A stretch of DNA of 64,000 nt from Brevibacillus ruminantium (GTDB lineage: Bacteria > Bacillota > Bacilli > Brevibacillales > Brevibacillaceae), in the NCBI RefSeq assembly GCF_023746555.1, contig NZ_CP098755.1, forward strand, positions 5,357,001-5,421,000, written 5' to 3'. How positions within the stretch are numbered: the first letter of the stretch is position 1; each line of letters begins with the position of its first letter. The notes below the pieces were generated by a model. The model searched no databases. It saw only the letters and a list, made by a program, of their open reading frames with translations, and was not told the origin of the DNA. A program made the translations under genes and the position numbers. Shown one piece after another: positions 8,432-16,818 of this stretch.

Positions 8432-10546
8432 ATGGTACTCATTCATACCTTCATCAAGTGGTTCCTCCTGCTCTGGTTTCGCCTGCGCGTCCAGGGAATG
8501 CACAAACTGGACTTTTCCCAGCCTTGCATCATCATTCCCAATCATGTGTCACTCCTGGATGCGGTGCTCTTGTCCTTCTGCCTCCCATCCAACACGACCT
8601 TTGTAGCCAACACAGAGATCGCCAAAAAGTTTTCACTTTTCATGCGTTTTCGCAAATTCATCACCGTAGATCCGATGAATCCCTACTCGATTCGCCACAT
8701 GATCCGCGTCGTCAAAAGCGGCGAGTCTCTCGTAATCTTCCCGGAAGGCCGCATCACGACGACCGGCGGCCTGATGAAAATCTACAGCGGCGTCGGTTAT
8801 CTGGCGATGCGTACCGGTGCTACCGTGTATCCGATCATCATCCGGGGTTTGGAACGCTCGGTATTCTCTTATCTGAAGGGCAAGGTACGTCTTTCCTGGT
8901 TCCCAAAGGTAAACATCTCTGTCGGGACACCGTTTACCATGCACAAACGGGAAGACGTCTCGATGCGCGAGCAGAAAGCAGCGGCAAGCGACCAGATTCT
9001 GCGCACCCTGCAGCGTGAATTGTTCCAGGCTCGAATGAAAGAAGACGTCAACCTGTTTAACGAAGCGCTGGAAGCCTCCAAAATGTACGGCAGCAAATCC
9101 ATCGTCGTCAAAGATATGACGGCCTCGATCAACTATCGTACGCTGCTGATCGGAAGCTATCTGCTGGGAAGCAAGCTGAAAAAGACGCTGCAAAATCAGC
9201 AAACCGTAGGTGTTCTGCTGCCAAACTCCGTCGGCCATGTGATTACCCTGCAATCGCTGTTTCGCATCGGCATCACTCCGGCGATCCTGAACTTTTCGCT
9301 GGGCGTTCGCTCCCTGCTGGATTGCTGCGAAACAGCCGGCATCCAGACCGTCCTGACCTCCCGCGTCTTTATTGAAAAAGGGAAGCTGGACCACCTGATT
9401 TCCGGCTTGAGCGGACATGTACAGTTCATCTATCTGGAAGATGTCAAAGCTTCTGCTTCGACAGGTGACAAACTGTCTGCTCTCTTTTCCTACCTGACGG
9501 GAAAACGGTCGACAGCGACGAGAAATGAGCTGATCCTGTTTACTTCCGGCAGCGAGAGCAAGCCAAAAGGCGTAGTGCTGACGCATACCAACCTCTACGC
9601 CAACATCCAGCAGGTTCTGAGCGTCATCGATATTACCAGCCAGGATAAAATTTTGAACGCTCTGCCGATGTTCCACAGCTTTGGTCTGACTGCCGGCACA
9701 CTTTTGCCAATCGTTGCCGGTCTGCCGGTCTATATGTATCCCAGCCCGCTTCATTACAAAGTGATCTCGGAGCTGTGCTACGACCAAAACATCACGATCA
9801 TGTTCGGCACCTCCACTTTCCTGGCCGGGTACGGCAAATTTGCCCACCCGTACAACTTCTACTCGCTGCGTTACGTTTTTGCCGGTGCTGAAAAGCTGAA
9901 GCCGGACGTGAGACAGATGTGGATGGAAAAATTCGGCGTGCGTATCTTTGAAGGCTATGGAGCTACCGAAACCGCTCCGATCCTGTCCCTGAATACGCCG
10001 CTTGCAAACAAGCAAGGAACCGTGGGACGTCTGCTGCCCGGCATCGATTTTCAGCTCCAACAGGTGGAAGGCATTGAAAACGGCGGACAGCTTCTCGTCA
10101 AAGGCCCCAATGTGATGAAGGGCTATCTGATTCACGGAAAAGGCTTCCTCCCCGCCGAGGAATGGTATCAGACAGGTGATCTGGTCGCGGCAGATGCTGA
10201 AGGCTATTTGACCATCCAGTCCCGCCTGAAGCGCTTTGCCAAAATCGGCGGCGAAATGATTTCGCTCAATCTGGTCGAGGAGCTGGCCAGCCAATGCTTC
10301 GGACACTCAGAATTTGCCTCTGTCGCGGTCAGCGATGCCCGAAAAGGAGAGCGAATTCTTCTCTACACCACGGACGATACGGCCAAACTGGATCGGCTTC
10401 GGGCGTACCTGGCAGAGAAACAGTTCTCGCCGCTGCTGCTCCCGTCCTCCGTCCGTCTGCTCAAAACGCTCCCCTTGCTGGGAAGCGGGAAGACAGACTA
10501 CGTGACGCTGAAACAATTCGCAGAAAAAGGAGATGGCGCAGCATGA
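8432..10546 (+). CDS. aas: Bifunctional acyltransferase / acyl-carrier ligase (Aas-like)
   Basis: Predicted to re-acylate lysophospholipids at the inner leaflet: the synthetase half activates a fatty acid and the PlsC half transfers it. The 704-residue protein has a short hydrophobic start, an acyltransferase domain (residues about 30-200: NHVSLLDAV and FPEGRITTTG) and an AMP-binding domain (about 215-700: LFTSGSESKPKGVVLTH, YQTGDLVAADAEGY, KRFAKIGGEM). ATG at 8432 is favoured over GTG 8423 because AAAGGTG sits 8 bases upstream. The ATGA overlap with the LplT-like gene supports the assignment. Confidence 0.88.
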   Translation: MVLIHTFIKWFLLLWFRLRVQGMHKLDFSQPCIIIPNHVSLLDAVLLSFCLPSNTTFVANTEIAKKFSLFMRFRKFITVDPMNPYSIRHMIRVVKSGESLVIFPEGRITTTGGLMKIYSGVGYLAMRTGATVYPIIIRGLERSVFSYLKGKVRLSWFPKVNISVGTPFTMHKREDVSMREQKAAASDQILRTLQRELFQARMKEDVNLFNEALEASKMYGSKSIVVKDMTASINYRTLLIGSYLLGSKLKKTLQNQQTVGVLLPNSVGHVITLQSLFRIGITPAILNFSLGVRSLLDCCETAGIQTVLTSRVFIEKGKLDHLISGLSGHVQFIYLEDVKASASTGDKLSALFSYLTGKRSTATRNELILFTSGSESKPKGVVLTHTNLYANIQQVLSVIDITSQDKILNALPMFHSFGLTAGTLLPIVAGLPVYMYPSPLHYKVISELCYDQNITIMFGTSTFLAGYGKFAHPYNFYSLRYVFAGAEKLKPDVRQMWMEKFGVRIFEGYGATETAPILSLNTPLANKQGTVGRLLPGIDFQLQQVEGIENGGQLLVKGPNVMKGYLIHGKGFLPAEEWYQTGDLVAADAEGYLTIQSRLKRFAKIGGEMISLNLVEELASQCFGHSEFASVAVSDARKGERILLYTTDDTAKLDRLRAYLAEKQFSPLLLPSSVRLLKTLPLLGSGKTDYVTLKQFAEKGDGAA

Positions 10547-11742
10547 GAACTCGGATGCGGCCACTGCAGGCACTCTACTTTACGCAATTTTTGTCCGCCT
10601 TTGCGGACAACATGATTCTCTTCGTGATCGCCAATCTGCTGCAGGACAACGGCTTTTCGCCCGTCATGCTGGCGCTTGTCTCCATGGCCTTCTTTTTACC
10701 TTATATCGTTCTGGCCCCGCTCGTGGGCCCTTTCGCCGACAAGCACCCCAAATCATTTGTGCTGGTCATCGGCAACCTGATCAAAGTGTTGGGCGTCCTG
10801 CTGCTGCTGGTGATCGATCAGAGCAACATCCTGCTGCTGATGCTCTCCTACTTCACTGTCGGTGTGGGAGCAGTCGTCTACTCGCCGGCCAAATACGGCA
10901 TCCTGCCGGAGCTGACGAAAAACGAGGATGAGCTGTTTCAAGCCAATGCCCGGATTGAAGCGTATACGATTATCGCCATTTTGACCGGAATCGGAGGCGG
11001 CGGTGCGATTGCCGCAGTAACACCGACCGTCACCTCCTCTACCATCTGCTTGTTGATGTACGGGTTATCCGTACTGATGACCTTCGCCATCCCGCGGATC
11101 GCAGGCAATGCGTCGATCCGCTACGGAAAGGAAGCCGGCCTCTTCTTCGCTCACTTTCAGAAGCTGATGAAAAAGCCGGAGACGGGATTTGCGATTGTCG
11201 GTACCGGTGCCTTCTGGATGAGCTCGGCAGTGCTGCGCGTGGCCGTGATTGCCTGGGTGCCGCTCGCACTCGGCATTGATCCGAAAAGCTTTGCCGTCTC
11301 ACTCATCCTGGCCACGACATCGATTGGCATTATCGCAGGGGCCTTTCTCGCTCCCAAGCTGATCCCGCTTCAACAGTTTCAACGCTCCATCCTGTACGGA
11401 TTTCTGATGTTTGTGCTGATCATCCTGTTCCCGTTGTTCCACATCACGGCGGTAGCGATCCTGTTCCTGCTGCTGGTAGGGTTTATGGGCGGAGTCTTTA
11501 TCGTCCCGATGAATACCGTCCTGCAAGAGGAAGGGAAGGTCATGGTCGGCACGGGAAAAACCATCGCGATTCAGAACTTCTTCGAAAACGTGCTCATGCT
11601 GGCCGGCTCGGGAATCTACTACGTGATCGTCTATCTCGGGTCATCCATCTCGGGCGCGATCATTGCGCAAGCGCTGCTGCTCCTGCTCTTCCTTCTCTAT
11701 CTGGCTGGCCAAACCAAGCGGCTGGTAGGGAGACGGGTATAG
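10543..11742 (+). CDS. lplT: LplT-like lysophospholipid transporter (MFS)
   Basis: A 399-residue major facilitator superfamily protein with about 12 membrane segments. The start LQALYFTQFLSAFADNMILF and the loop APLVGPFADKHPKS are typical of LplT, which flips lysophosphatidylethanolamine inward for Aas. ATG at 10543 overlaps the aas stop (ATGA), so the two are translationally coupled; the longer upstream frame lies inside aas. In enterobacteria lplT and aas also form one operon. Substrate is inferred from this pairing. Confidence 0.88.
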   Translation: MRTRMRPLQALYFTQFLSAFADNMILFVIANLLQDNGFSPVMLALVSMAFFLPYIVLAPLVGPFADKHPKSFVLVIGNLIKVLGVLLLLVIDQSNILLLMLSYFTVGVGAVVYSPAKYGILPELTKNEDELFQANARIEAYTIIAILTGIGGGGAIAAVTPTVTSSTICLLMYGLSVLMTFAIPRIAGNASIRYGKEAGLFFAHFQKLMKKPETGFAIVGTGAFWMSSAVLRVAVIAWVPLALGIDPKSFAVSLILATTSIGIIAGAFLAPKLIPLQQFQRSILYGFLMFVLIILFPLFHITAVAILFLLLVGFMGGVFIVPMNTVLQEEGKVMVGTGKTIAIQNFFENVLMLAGSGIYYVIVYLGSSISGAIIAQALLLLLFLLYLAGQTKRLVGRRV

Positions 11743-11788
11743 ATTGTCTTGCAGATTGACTGTCAGATTCTTCGTAAAGTGTAAGCCA

Positions 11789-11823
11789 AAAAGCCGTGAC
11801 CTTTTCCGTCACGGCTTTTCTCT
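11789..11823 (+). terminator. Terminator of the aas-lplT operon
   Basis: AAAGCCGTGAC-CTTTTCC-GTCACGGCTTTT, perfect 11-bp stem with T tail; symmetric enough to serve both strands. Confidence 0.85.
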
Positions 11824-11940
11824 TTGCTATATAGCACTCTGTCTGCGTGTGTTCTTTAGGTGCAGCTACGAAAGCTTATGTCCTGTCCAGCTCAGAGAGT
11901 GGACGGGTGCCGCTGGTTCTAGCGTGGCGGAGGCCAACCG

Positions 11941-12034
11941 TGTTGTTGTGAACCGGGTGCTGTTGTTGGTGCAGCAGGTGTTGGCTGTGTTGTTGGGAAC
12001 CTTATGCTGTTGTTGGTGCAGCAGGCGCTGGCTG
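11941..12034. repeat. Two tandem 47-bp repeat units
   Basis: Units at 11941-11987 and 11988-12034 differ at about nine positions; each contains TGCTGTTGTTGGTGCAGCAG. A third, partial unit starts at 12035. A 47-bp period is not a multiple of three, so it does not encode a peptide repeat. Confidence 0.75.
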
Positions 12035-12151
12035 TGTTGTTGTTGAAATTATTGCCGGCGTTGTTGCTCTTCCCGCTCACGGCGTTGTTGCGGACGTCGT
12101 GGGCGGGTCCGTAGGAGGTGAAGCTGGCTTTTCTCATCGCCGGAGTCTGTA

Positions 12152-14881
12152 TTATGTCTTATCAGCAGGTGTCCCCGCTCCTGGCGTGCTGCCCCCACTG
12201 CTATTACCGTTACCGGTATTGCCGTTATTTCCGGTATTGCCGTCTTTTCCGTCTTTTCCATCTTTTCCGTTACTTCCGTTATTTCCATTACTTCCGTTAT
12301 TACCGTCTTTTCCGCTATCTCCGCTTTGACCGCCATTGCTTCCACTGGCATCTACGCCGTCGGTGCTGGTTCCAGCTCCCCCGCTTTCCGCTTCATCCCC
12401 AGGAAGTGGGTGGGTTCCAGGCAAAAACGGGCCATAAATCCGGACAGGTGGTTCCGTGCTGTCACCTGGCTGCTCGGAACCGGGCTCCGAAACGCCTGTT
12501 CCCGGGACCGTTGAATCGTTGCCTGGCAGAGGATTTCCGTTTTGGTCCACAGCGGGGTTTGCTTGTTTGGACGCAAAGAGCATGAAGCCGCCGACCGAGC
12601 ATCCTGCCACGATCAGCACCGTGCTGAGCACCATGATCCCGGTATGCCGGCGAAACAGCCGAACCAGACCGTTAGACGTCTCGTACCGCACCTCATCAAG
12701 AATCTTCCGGAACTCCGCGTTTCTCAGTGCGTACCACTGTTTTCGCCACTCTTTTTTGCGCAGTCGGCTGCCGTTGTCCTCCAGAAAATAGCGTTTCAAC
12801 GCAGAGCGATAGGCCGGAGCCAGGAATTTCCCCTCGAAAAAGCTCCGCTCGGAAAGCGTCCAGCGGATAAACGGAAGGACTGCCTCCTCTCCGCCTCGCT
12901 CCCCGACAAAAGCGATCATCTGATCAAACGAGGTCTGCTGGATACCGAGGGATTCCGCCTCATAAAATGCGAGCCATATCTTGGGATAACTCTTTTGGTC
13001 CAGCTTTTGACCGAGCAGCTTTCGCAGCAGCCGCTGCAGCTTGTTCCGATCCTGCTGATCAAAGGAACGGAAAAACTCTTCCGGCGAGGACAAGTCGCCA
13101 GCCTGCTCGATTGCAGCCAGATTCATGAGCAGGTCATACGTCTCCCTGCTTTCCAGATCAAGTCCGCGGGCAAAGGTTTGCGGCTTATCCTCCAGCAGCA
13201 GGACGATTTCCGCGAACTCCTCGCGGGAGAGGGTCTCTAGATTGGCGTATTTCAGCAGACTGCGGTCGAGCTCATCCAGGGTTTCCTCCGCGTAGGCATC
13301 GCTCTTGGACCATTGCTCAAAAAAGCGGTGAATCTGCAGGGCTGCATCGATCTTCTGCCCGCTCCCTCTGAACTGGGCGAGCAGCTTTTCCCGCGTCGCC
13401 TTCTGGAAAAACGCGTGACGCAGCGCTTCCGGCACATGTTCGGCCCAATAATCGATCTCCTTCAGGACATCCTCGATGCGAAGCGCAAGCTCCAGCCGCT
13501 TTTTCAGATATTCCTCAAACAGAGGCGCGGCGAATTGCTCATGCCGCAGCGCTGTGTTCATCACGAGTGAAAAAAGCTTTGGACGGGCCGCCAAATGCTT
13601 GTACACCTCGTCCACGTAGCTCTGCTCCTTCAGAATGCGCCCCTTGAGGAGAACGTCCATCAGATACAGCACCAGCTCTGATTGCCGGCCCCGTCCCTCG
13701 ACGACACCGCCAGATTGGATAATCAGCCGGGCCAGCTCGGTGGTCGGCAGCACTCTGGCTGCGACGGCTTGCTTTTCCTCGCGAAACAGAGCGGCAAGCA
13801 GCTCAGACAATCGTTTTTTATTGGTCAATCCGCTGTTTTCCAGATAGTTCAGGAGAACCTGCCAAATCGCCGCCCGGTTCCGTTCATAAACATTCATTCT
13901 TCCTTTTTCAATCATATACAGCGAGCACAGCTCATAGTAGGTGGCGAGACGCAAGCCCAGCGCGCCCCCATCCCCCTCCAGCACCTCTTCCGCAAACTGA
14001 AAGAACTCCGCCAAAATCCGCGGCTCATGCAGGTACTCCCAGGCGAAATTGAGATATTCATGCTCGCCTTCCTGTAGTTCAGCATTCCAGAAGCGCTGGT
14101 TGGGAAAGTCGAACAGAAACTCCTTGTCGATGTGGCTGTTCCCTGGCCGGATGCTGCCCTTTTGCACAAACGTGATATGGATGTGCTTTTTGCTTTGCGG
14201 CTCGCTGCTGTGCGTCAAAAAGCCGACGTGCCTGCGCATTTCGTAAGGGAGGCAGCCGTAGAGGATTTCCATCAGTGTTTTGGCTGACGCCGCTGCCTCG
14301 CCAATCTCGCCGTTGAGGGTGACAAACACCTTCTTCTTGGCAGAGAGCGACACCATGACTGCATAGAGCAGTTGCTTGAACGTCTGCTCGCTTACTCCCA
14401 AGCGGGCCAAAGCCTGTCTTTTGTCCGTGATGCCTTCTCTTTGAAAAGGGATGTCTTCCAGGGCTGGAAGCTCTTTTCCCTGTTCCTCGTGATGAGACTG
14501 CGCAAAATCGGCAATCCCGAAAATCTTGCGAGGGTTTTGGCAAAATTCGTCCCGGCGATGGGCAGGGATCACGTAATTATGCGAAAAAAATGTGTTTCGC
14601 TGTCCCGTAAAATCCGCACCGGCGTACACGCTTCTGCCGATGACCAGCTCTCCCGTCTCGGCGCGAAAACTGACCAGCGCCTCCGGGTACTCGCTGCGAT
14701 CTGCTTCCCGCTCCTGAAGCTCGCGGGGTGCGTCGTATACACAAAAGGGATGGAGGCTCTTTTTGATAAACGAGTGATCCAGACCCGGTGATCTGGCGAC
14801 GGTATCATAGCCTTCGTTGGTGCGAAAAATCCCCTGCCGCCCGCGTGTGTAGTACTGTTGCCCGATCAAATCCCGCGTCAC
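12152..14881 (-). CDS. GTPase-associated protein 1 (GAP1)-like membrane protein with collagen-like tail
   Basis: A 909-residue protein. The N terminus (MTRDLIGQQYYTRGRQGIF, then a conserved-looking domain to about residue 140) resembles the N-terminal module of GTPase-associated protein 1, a family known only from comparative genomics and found beside an unusual GTPase gene, as here. Residues 140-740 are mostly helical and unassigned. One membrane segment lies at about 749-770, preceded by RLFRRH (positive side inside), so the last 140 residues should be outside. That tail is Pro/Gly/Ser-rich and contains 12 uninterrupted Gly-X-Y triplets (854-889). GTG start at 14881 shares its last base region with the stop of the GTPase gene. 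No enzyme motif was seen. Confidence 0.7.
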   Translation of the reverse strand: MTRDLIGQQYYTRGRQGIFRTNEGYDTVARSPGLDHSFIKKSLHPFCVYDAPRELQEREADRSEYPEALVSFRAETGELVIGRSVYAGADFTGQRNTFFSHNYVIPAHRRDEFCQNPRKIFGIADFAQSHHEEQGKELPALEDIPFQREGITDKRQALARLGVSEQTFKQLLYAVMVSLSAKKKVFVTLNGEIGEAAASAKTLMEILYGCLPYEMRRHVGFLTHSSEPQSKKHIHITFVQKGSIRPGNSHIDKEFLFDFPNQRFWNAELQEGEHEYLNFAWEYLHEPRILAEFFQFAEEVLEGDGGALGLRLATYYELCSLYMIEKGRMNVYERNRAAIWQVLLNYLENSGLTNKKRLSELLAALFREEKQAVAARVLPTTELARLIIQSGGVVEGRGRQSELVLYLMDVLLKGRILKEQSYVDEVYKHLAARPKLFSLVMNTALRHEQFAAPLFEEYLKKRLELALRIEDVLKEIDYWAEHVPEALRHAFFQKATREKLLAQFRGSGQKIDAALQIHRFFEQWSKSDAYAEETLDELDRSLLKYANLETLSREEFAEIVLLLEDKPQTFARGLDLESRETYDLLMNLAAIEQAGDLSSPEEFFRSFDQQDRNKLQRLLRKLLGQKLDQKSYPKIWLAFYEAESLGIQQTSFDQMIAFVGERGGEEAVLPFIRWTLSERSFFEGKFLAPAYRSALKRYFLEDNGSRLRKKEWRKQWYALRNAEFRKILDEVRYETSNGLVRLFRRHTGIMVLSTVLIVAGCSVGGFMLFASKQANPAVDQNGNPLPGNDSTVPGTGVSEPGSEQPGDSTEPPVRIYGPFLPGTHPLPGDEAESGGAGTSTDGVDASGSNGGQSGDSGKDGNNGSNGNNGSNGKDGKDGKDGNTGNNGNTGNGNSSGGSTPGAGTPADKT
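12215..12322 (-). repeat. Collagen-like Gly-X-Y coding repeat
   Basis: Twelve perfect Gly-X-Y triplets (GDS, GKD x4, GNN x3, GSN x2, GNT x2) in the external tail of the GAP1-like protein. X and Y are polar (N, D, K, S, T); proline is absent. Confidence 0.9.
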
Positions 14882-16146
14882 TATCGCTCTCTCCCCTCGA
14901 TGTAATCCAGTTGATGCAGGAGCCAGATAAACGGCTCATCGACCCGGACAGGCGTGACGACGCCGCTCACCTTTTGATTGACCGGATTGCTGCCCAGTGC
15001 CGATACGGCAAAAAAGGCGGTATTGGTAAAATAGACCTCCAGTGCGTCTTTGAACGGACGATCCACTTTTTCGATAAACCGCCGAATCTCTCCGTTGATG
15101 TTTTCAAACTCGGACAGATTCAGGTACTCTTCATGGACAAAGTTGCGGAACACATTGCTGTTGGACTTGATGTACTCGCTATCCTCTTCCTTCAGCATGT
15201 GCAGCATGTCGCTCTTGGTCAGGACCACAGCCGTCGGGATATGCGTCTTGCTCTCCTGTTCGTACCCGATGAAGTTTTCAAACATAGTGATCACAACCTC
15301 ACGGGGTTCATCATACTTGGCCGTAAATTCTCCCGGCTCATCCCCGACTTGAAGCTGAATCTTGTCGCGAATCGTCCTGATTTGCAGCGGATCGACCAGG
15401 AACAGAATGCCGGAGGAGTTTTTCACGTGAGCCGCATAGATCTCCAGATACTCCCGATCCACCATGCCCTCGCCCGCGACGTCAAAGAAAACGAGAATCA
15501 GCGGGGCCCGTTCATTGTCCTTGAAGATGAATTGAAAGATGAACGGCTCCTGCCGCTTCTCTTTCTGCGTGGAATCGAGCAATTGTCCGCGTTCGAACAA
15601 GGGAGACTCGTAGTTTTCCCGGAATTTGCGGCTGATTTGAGCGTTGAGCGGCATGCAGGCGGCATTGAAATGGTTCGCCGTGGTATTTTGCAGGGTGTGG
15701 ATGAGCGAGGTCATATAAACAGACTTGCCCACCTGCGAGGCACCGACGATGGAGATAATATTGCTCGGCGCCTTCCCTGCTGTAATCGGCAGCTCGTTGT
15801 GGCATTTGGGGCAGAGCCTGCGTTTGGTGACGACGCCGTATTTGTCCGTGACACCGACCAGCACATTGTCCACCACGATCCGGTTTTCGTAGGGAATCGT
15901 CTCCGGGTCGATCACGGCCTCGATTTCCTCGATGTCATCCAGACCGAACTTGTTTCGGTATTGGTTCAAAATGACGTCTTCCTGCAGCGCGTAATCCTCA
16001 TCCTCTTCGCGATGATGGGCAGCACGGAACACGACTTGCTCCGGCGAATATTTGGCAAAGCAGTACGGACAGACGATATCGTAAAACGGAAGCCTTTCCT
16101 TTTGCGGCGGCTTCTTTTCAAACATGTTTTTGAAAAACGTGAGCAT
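14881..16146 (-). CDS. Zinc-ribbon GTPase of the double-GTPase-like class
   Basis: A 421-residue protein. A split zinc ribbon (CPYC at 26-29 and CPKC at 112-115) precedes a TRAFAC-type GTPase domain: G1 GASQVGKS (135-142), G3 FDVAGEG (221-227, Asp222), and G4 TKSD (310-313). The G4 motif is TKSD rather than NKxD, which is tolerated in several prokaryotic GTPase families. No membrane segment. The gene sits 1 bp from the GAP1-like gene and 12 bp from the preceding one, the arrangement described for GTPase/GAP1 pairs. It is likely the switch of the system; its effector and exchange factor are unknown. Confidence 0.75.
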   Translation of the reverse strand: MLTFFKNMFEKKPPQKERLPFYDIVCPYCFAKYSPEQVVFRAAHHREEDEDYALQEDVILNQYRNKFGLDDIEEIEAVIDPETIPYENRIVVDNVLVGVTDKYGVVTKRRLCPKCHNELPITAGKAPSNIISIVGASQVGKSVYMTSLIHTLQNTTANHFNAACMPLNAQISRKFRENYESPLFERGQLLDSTQKEKRQEPFIFQFIFKDNERAPLILVFFDVAGEGMVDREYLEIYAAHVKNSSGILFLVDPLQIRTIRDKIQLQVGDEPGEFTAKYDEPREVVITMFENFIGYEQESKTHIPTAVVLTKSDMLHMLKEEDSEYIKSNSNVFRNFVHEEYLNLSEFENINGEIRRFIEKVDRPFKDALEVYFTNTAFFAVSALGSNPVNQKVSGVVTPVRVDEPFIWLLHQLDYIEGRER

Positions 16147-16158
16147 CTCCGTTCCCTC

Positions 16159-16794
16159 CTATTCGGGAATCAGTTCGTAGAGTTCCCCGTATTTTTTTCC
16201 ATCGGTAAAAAATAGCCGGATAAAGTCGTTTTTTCCGATCTCGATCTCCGGCATCAGATTCGTACCCGGCTCCAGGTCGCGGATGAACGCATACTGGGTG
16301 CCGTCCTCTTTGTTTGCGGGATAGGAGCCTTCCTTTTTGACGTAGCAGAGTACGTCTTTGGAGAGCGGCAGCTCTGAAAAGATCCGGATCTGGATCGATT
16401 GATACGGGCGAAACCAGCTTTTCTTGCTTTTTACGGAGTAGTAGATTTTCGCTTTTCCTGTGCTGATGTGGCCGATATGCGAATCTCCCTGCGGAAGCAG
16501 CATGATAGGCTTGCCGCCGCGCAGCTCGCAGGGAAAGATGCGATAGGTATAACGGCCGATCCCTTCCGCCGGCTCCCGATAGCCCCGGTTAACCTTGTAT
16601 TCCTCCCGGGTGTACAGCTTTACATCCCGGGGTGTCAGCAGGAGGGGATCGAACGGCGCATCAAACGGCGACTTGTGCACGTAGACGCAGGGGACTGAAT
16701 CCGGCCAATGCCAGTTGATGACACAATCGCTCCCCTGCAGCTGGCAGGTGACATCCTTGATCAGTCGACGGTCCGTTTCTTCCATTTCGATCAT
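16159..16794 (-). CDS. Conserved-operon protein of unknown function
   Basis: 211 residues, soluble, with no signal peptide, membrane segment, or motif I recognise. The composition, with many alternating hydrophobic residues and aromatics (INWHWPDSVPCVYVH; SKKSWFRPYQSIQIRIFSEL), suggests a beta-rich fold. It lies between the second VWA gene and the GTPase gene with gaps of 24 and 12 bp, so it is certainly co-expressed; it may bridge the two. Confidence 0.6.
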   Translation of the reverse strand: MIEMEETDRRLIKDVTCQLQGSDCVINWHWPDSVPCVYVHKSPFDAPFDPLLLTPRDVKLYTREEYKVNRGYREPAEGIGRYTYRIFPCELRGGKPIMLLPQGDSHIGHISTGKAKIYYSVKSKKSWFRPYQSIQIRIFSELPLSKDVLCYVKKEGSYPANKEDGTQYAFIRDLEPGTNLMPEIEIGKNDFIRLFFTDGKKYGELYELIPE

Positions 16795-16818
16795 CTGGCA
16801 TCATGCTCCCACGTAAGA

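Larger units (their letters stand above)
11743..12151. other. Gene-free spacer with terminator and repeats
   Basis: Between the converging lplT and GAP1-like genes. It holds the lplT terminator and a GTT/CAA-rich stretch (11941-12080) with a 47-bp tandem repeat. No frame here has a convincing start or ribosome site. Confidence 0.6.

Noticed and set aside
11919..12137. 72-residue frame past the collagen-like gene
   Set aside because: Runs through the non-triplet 47-bp repeats with no ribosome site; probably a chance frame.
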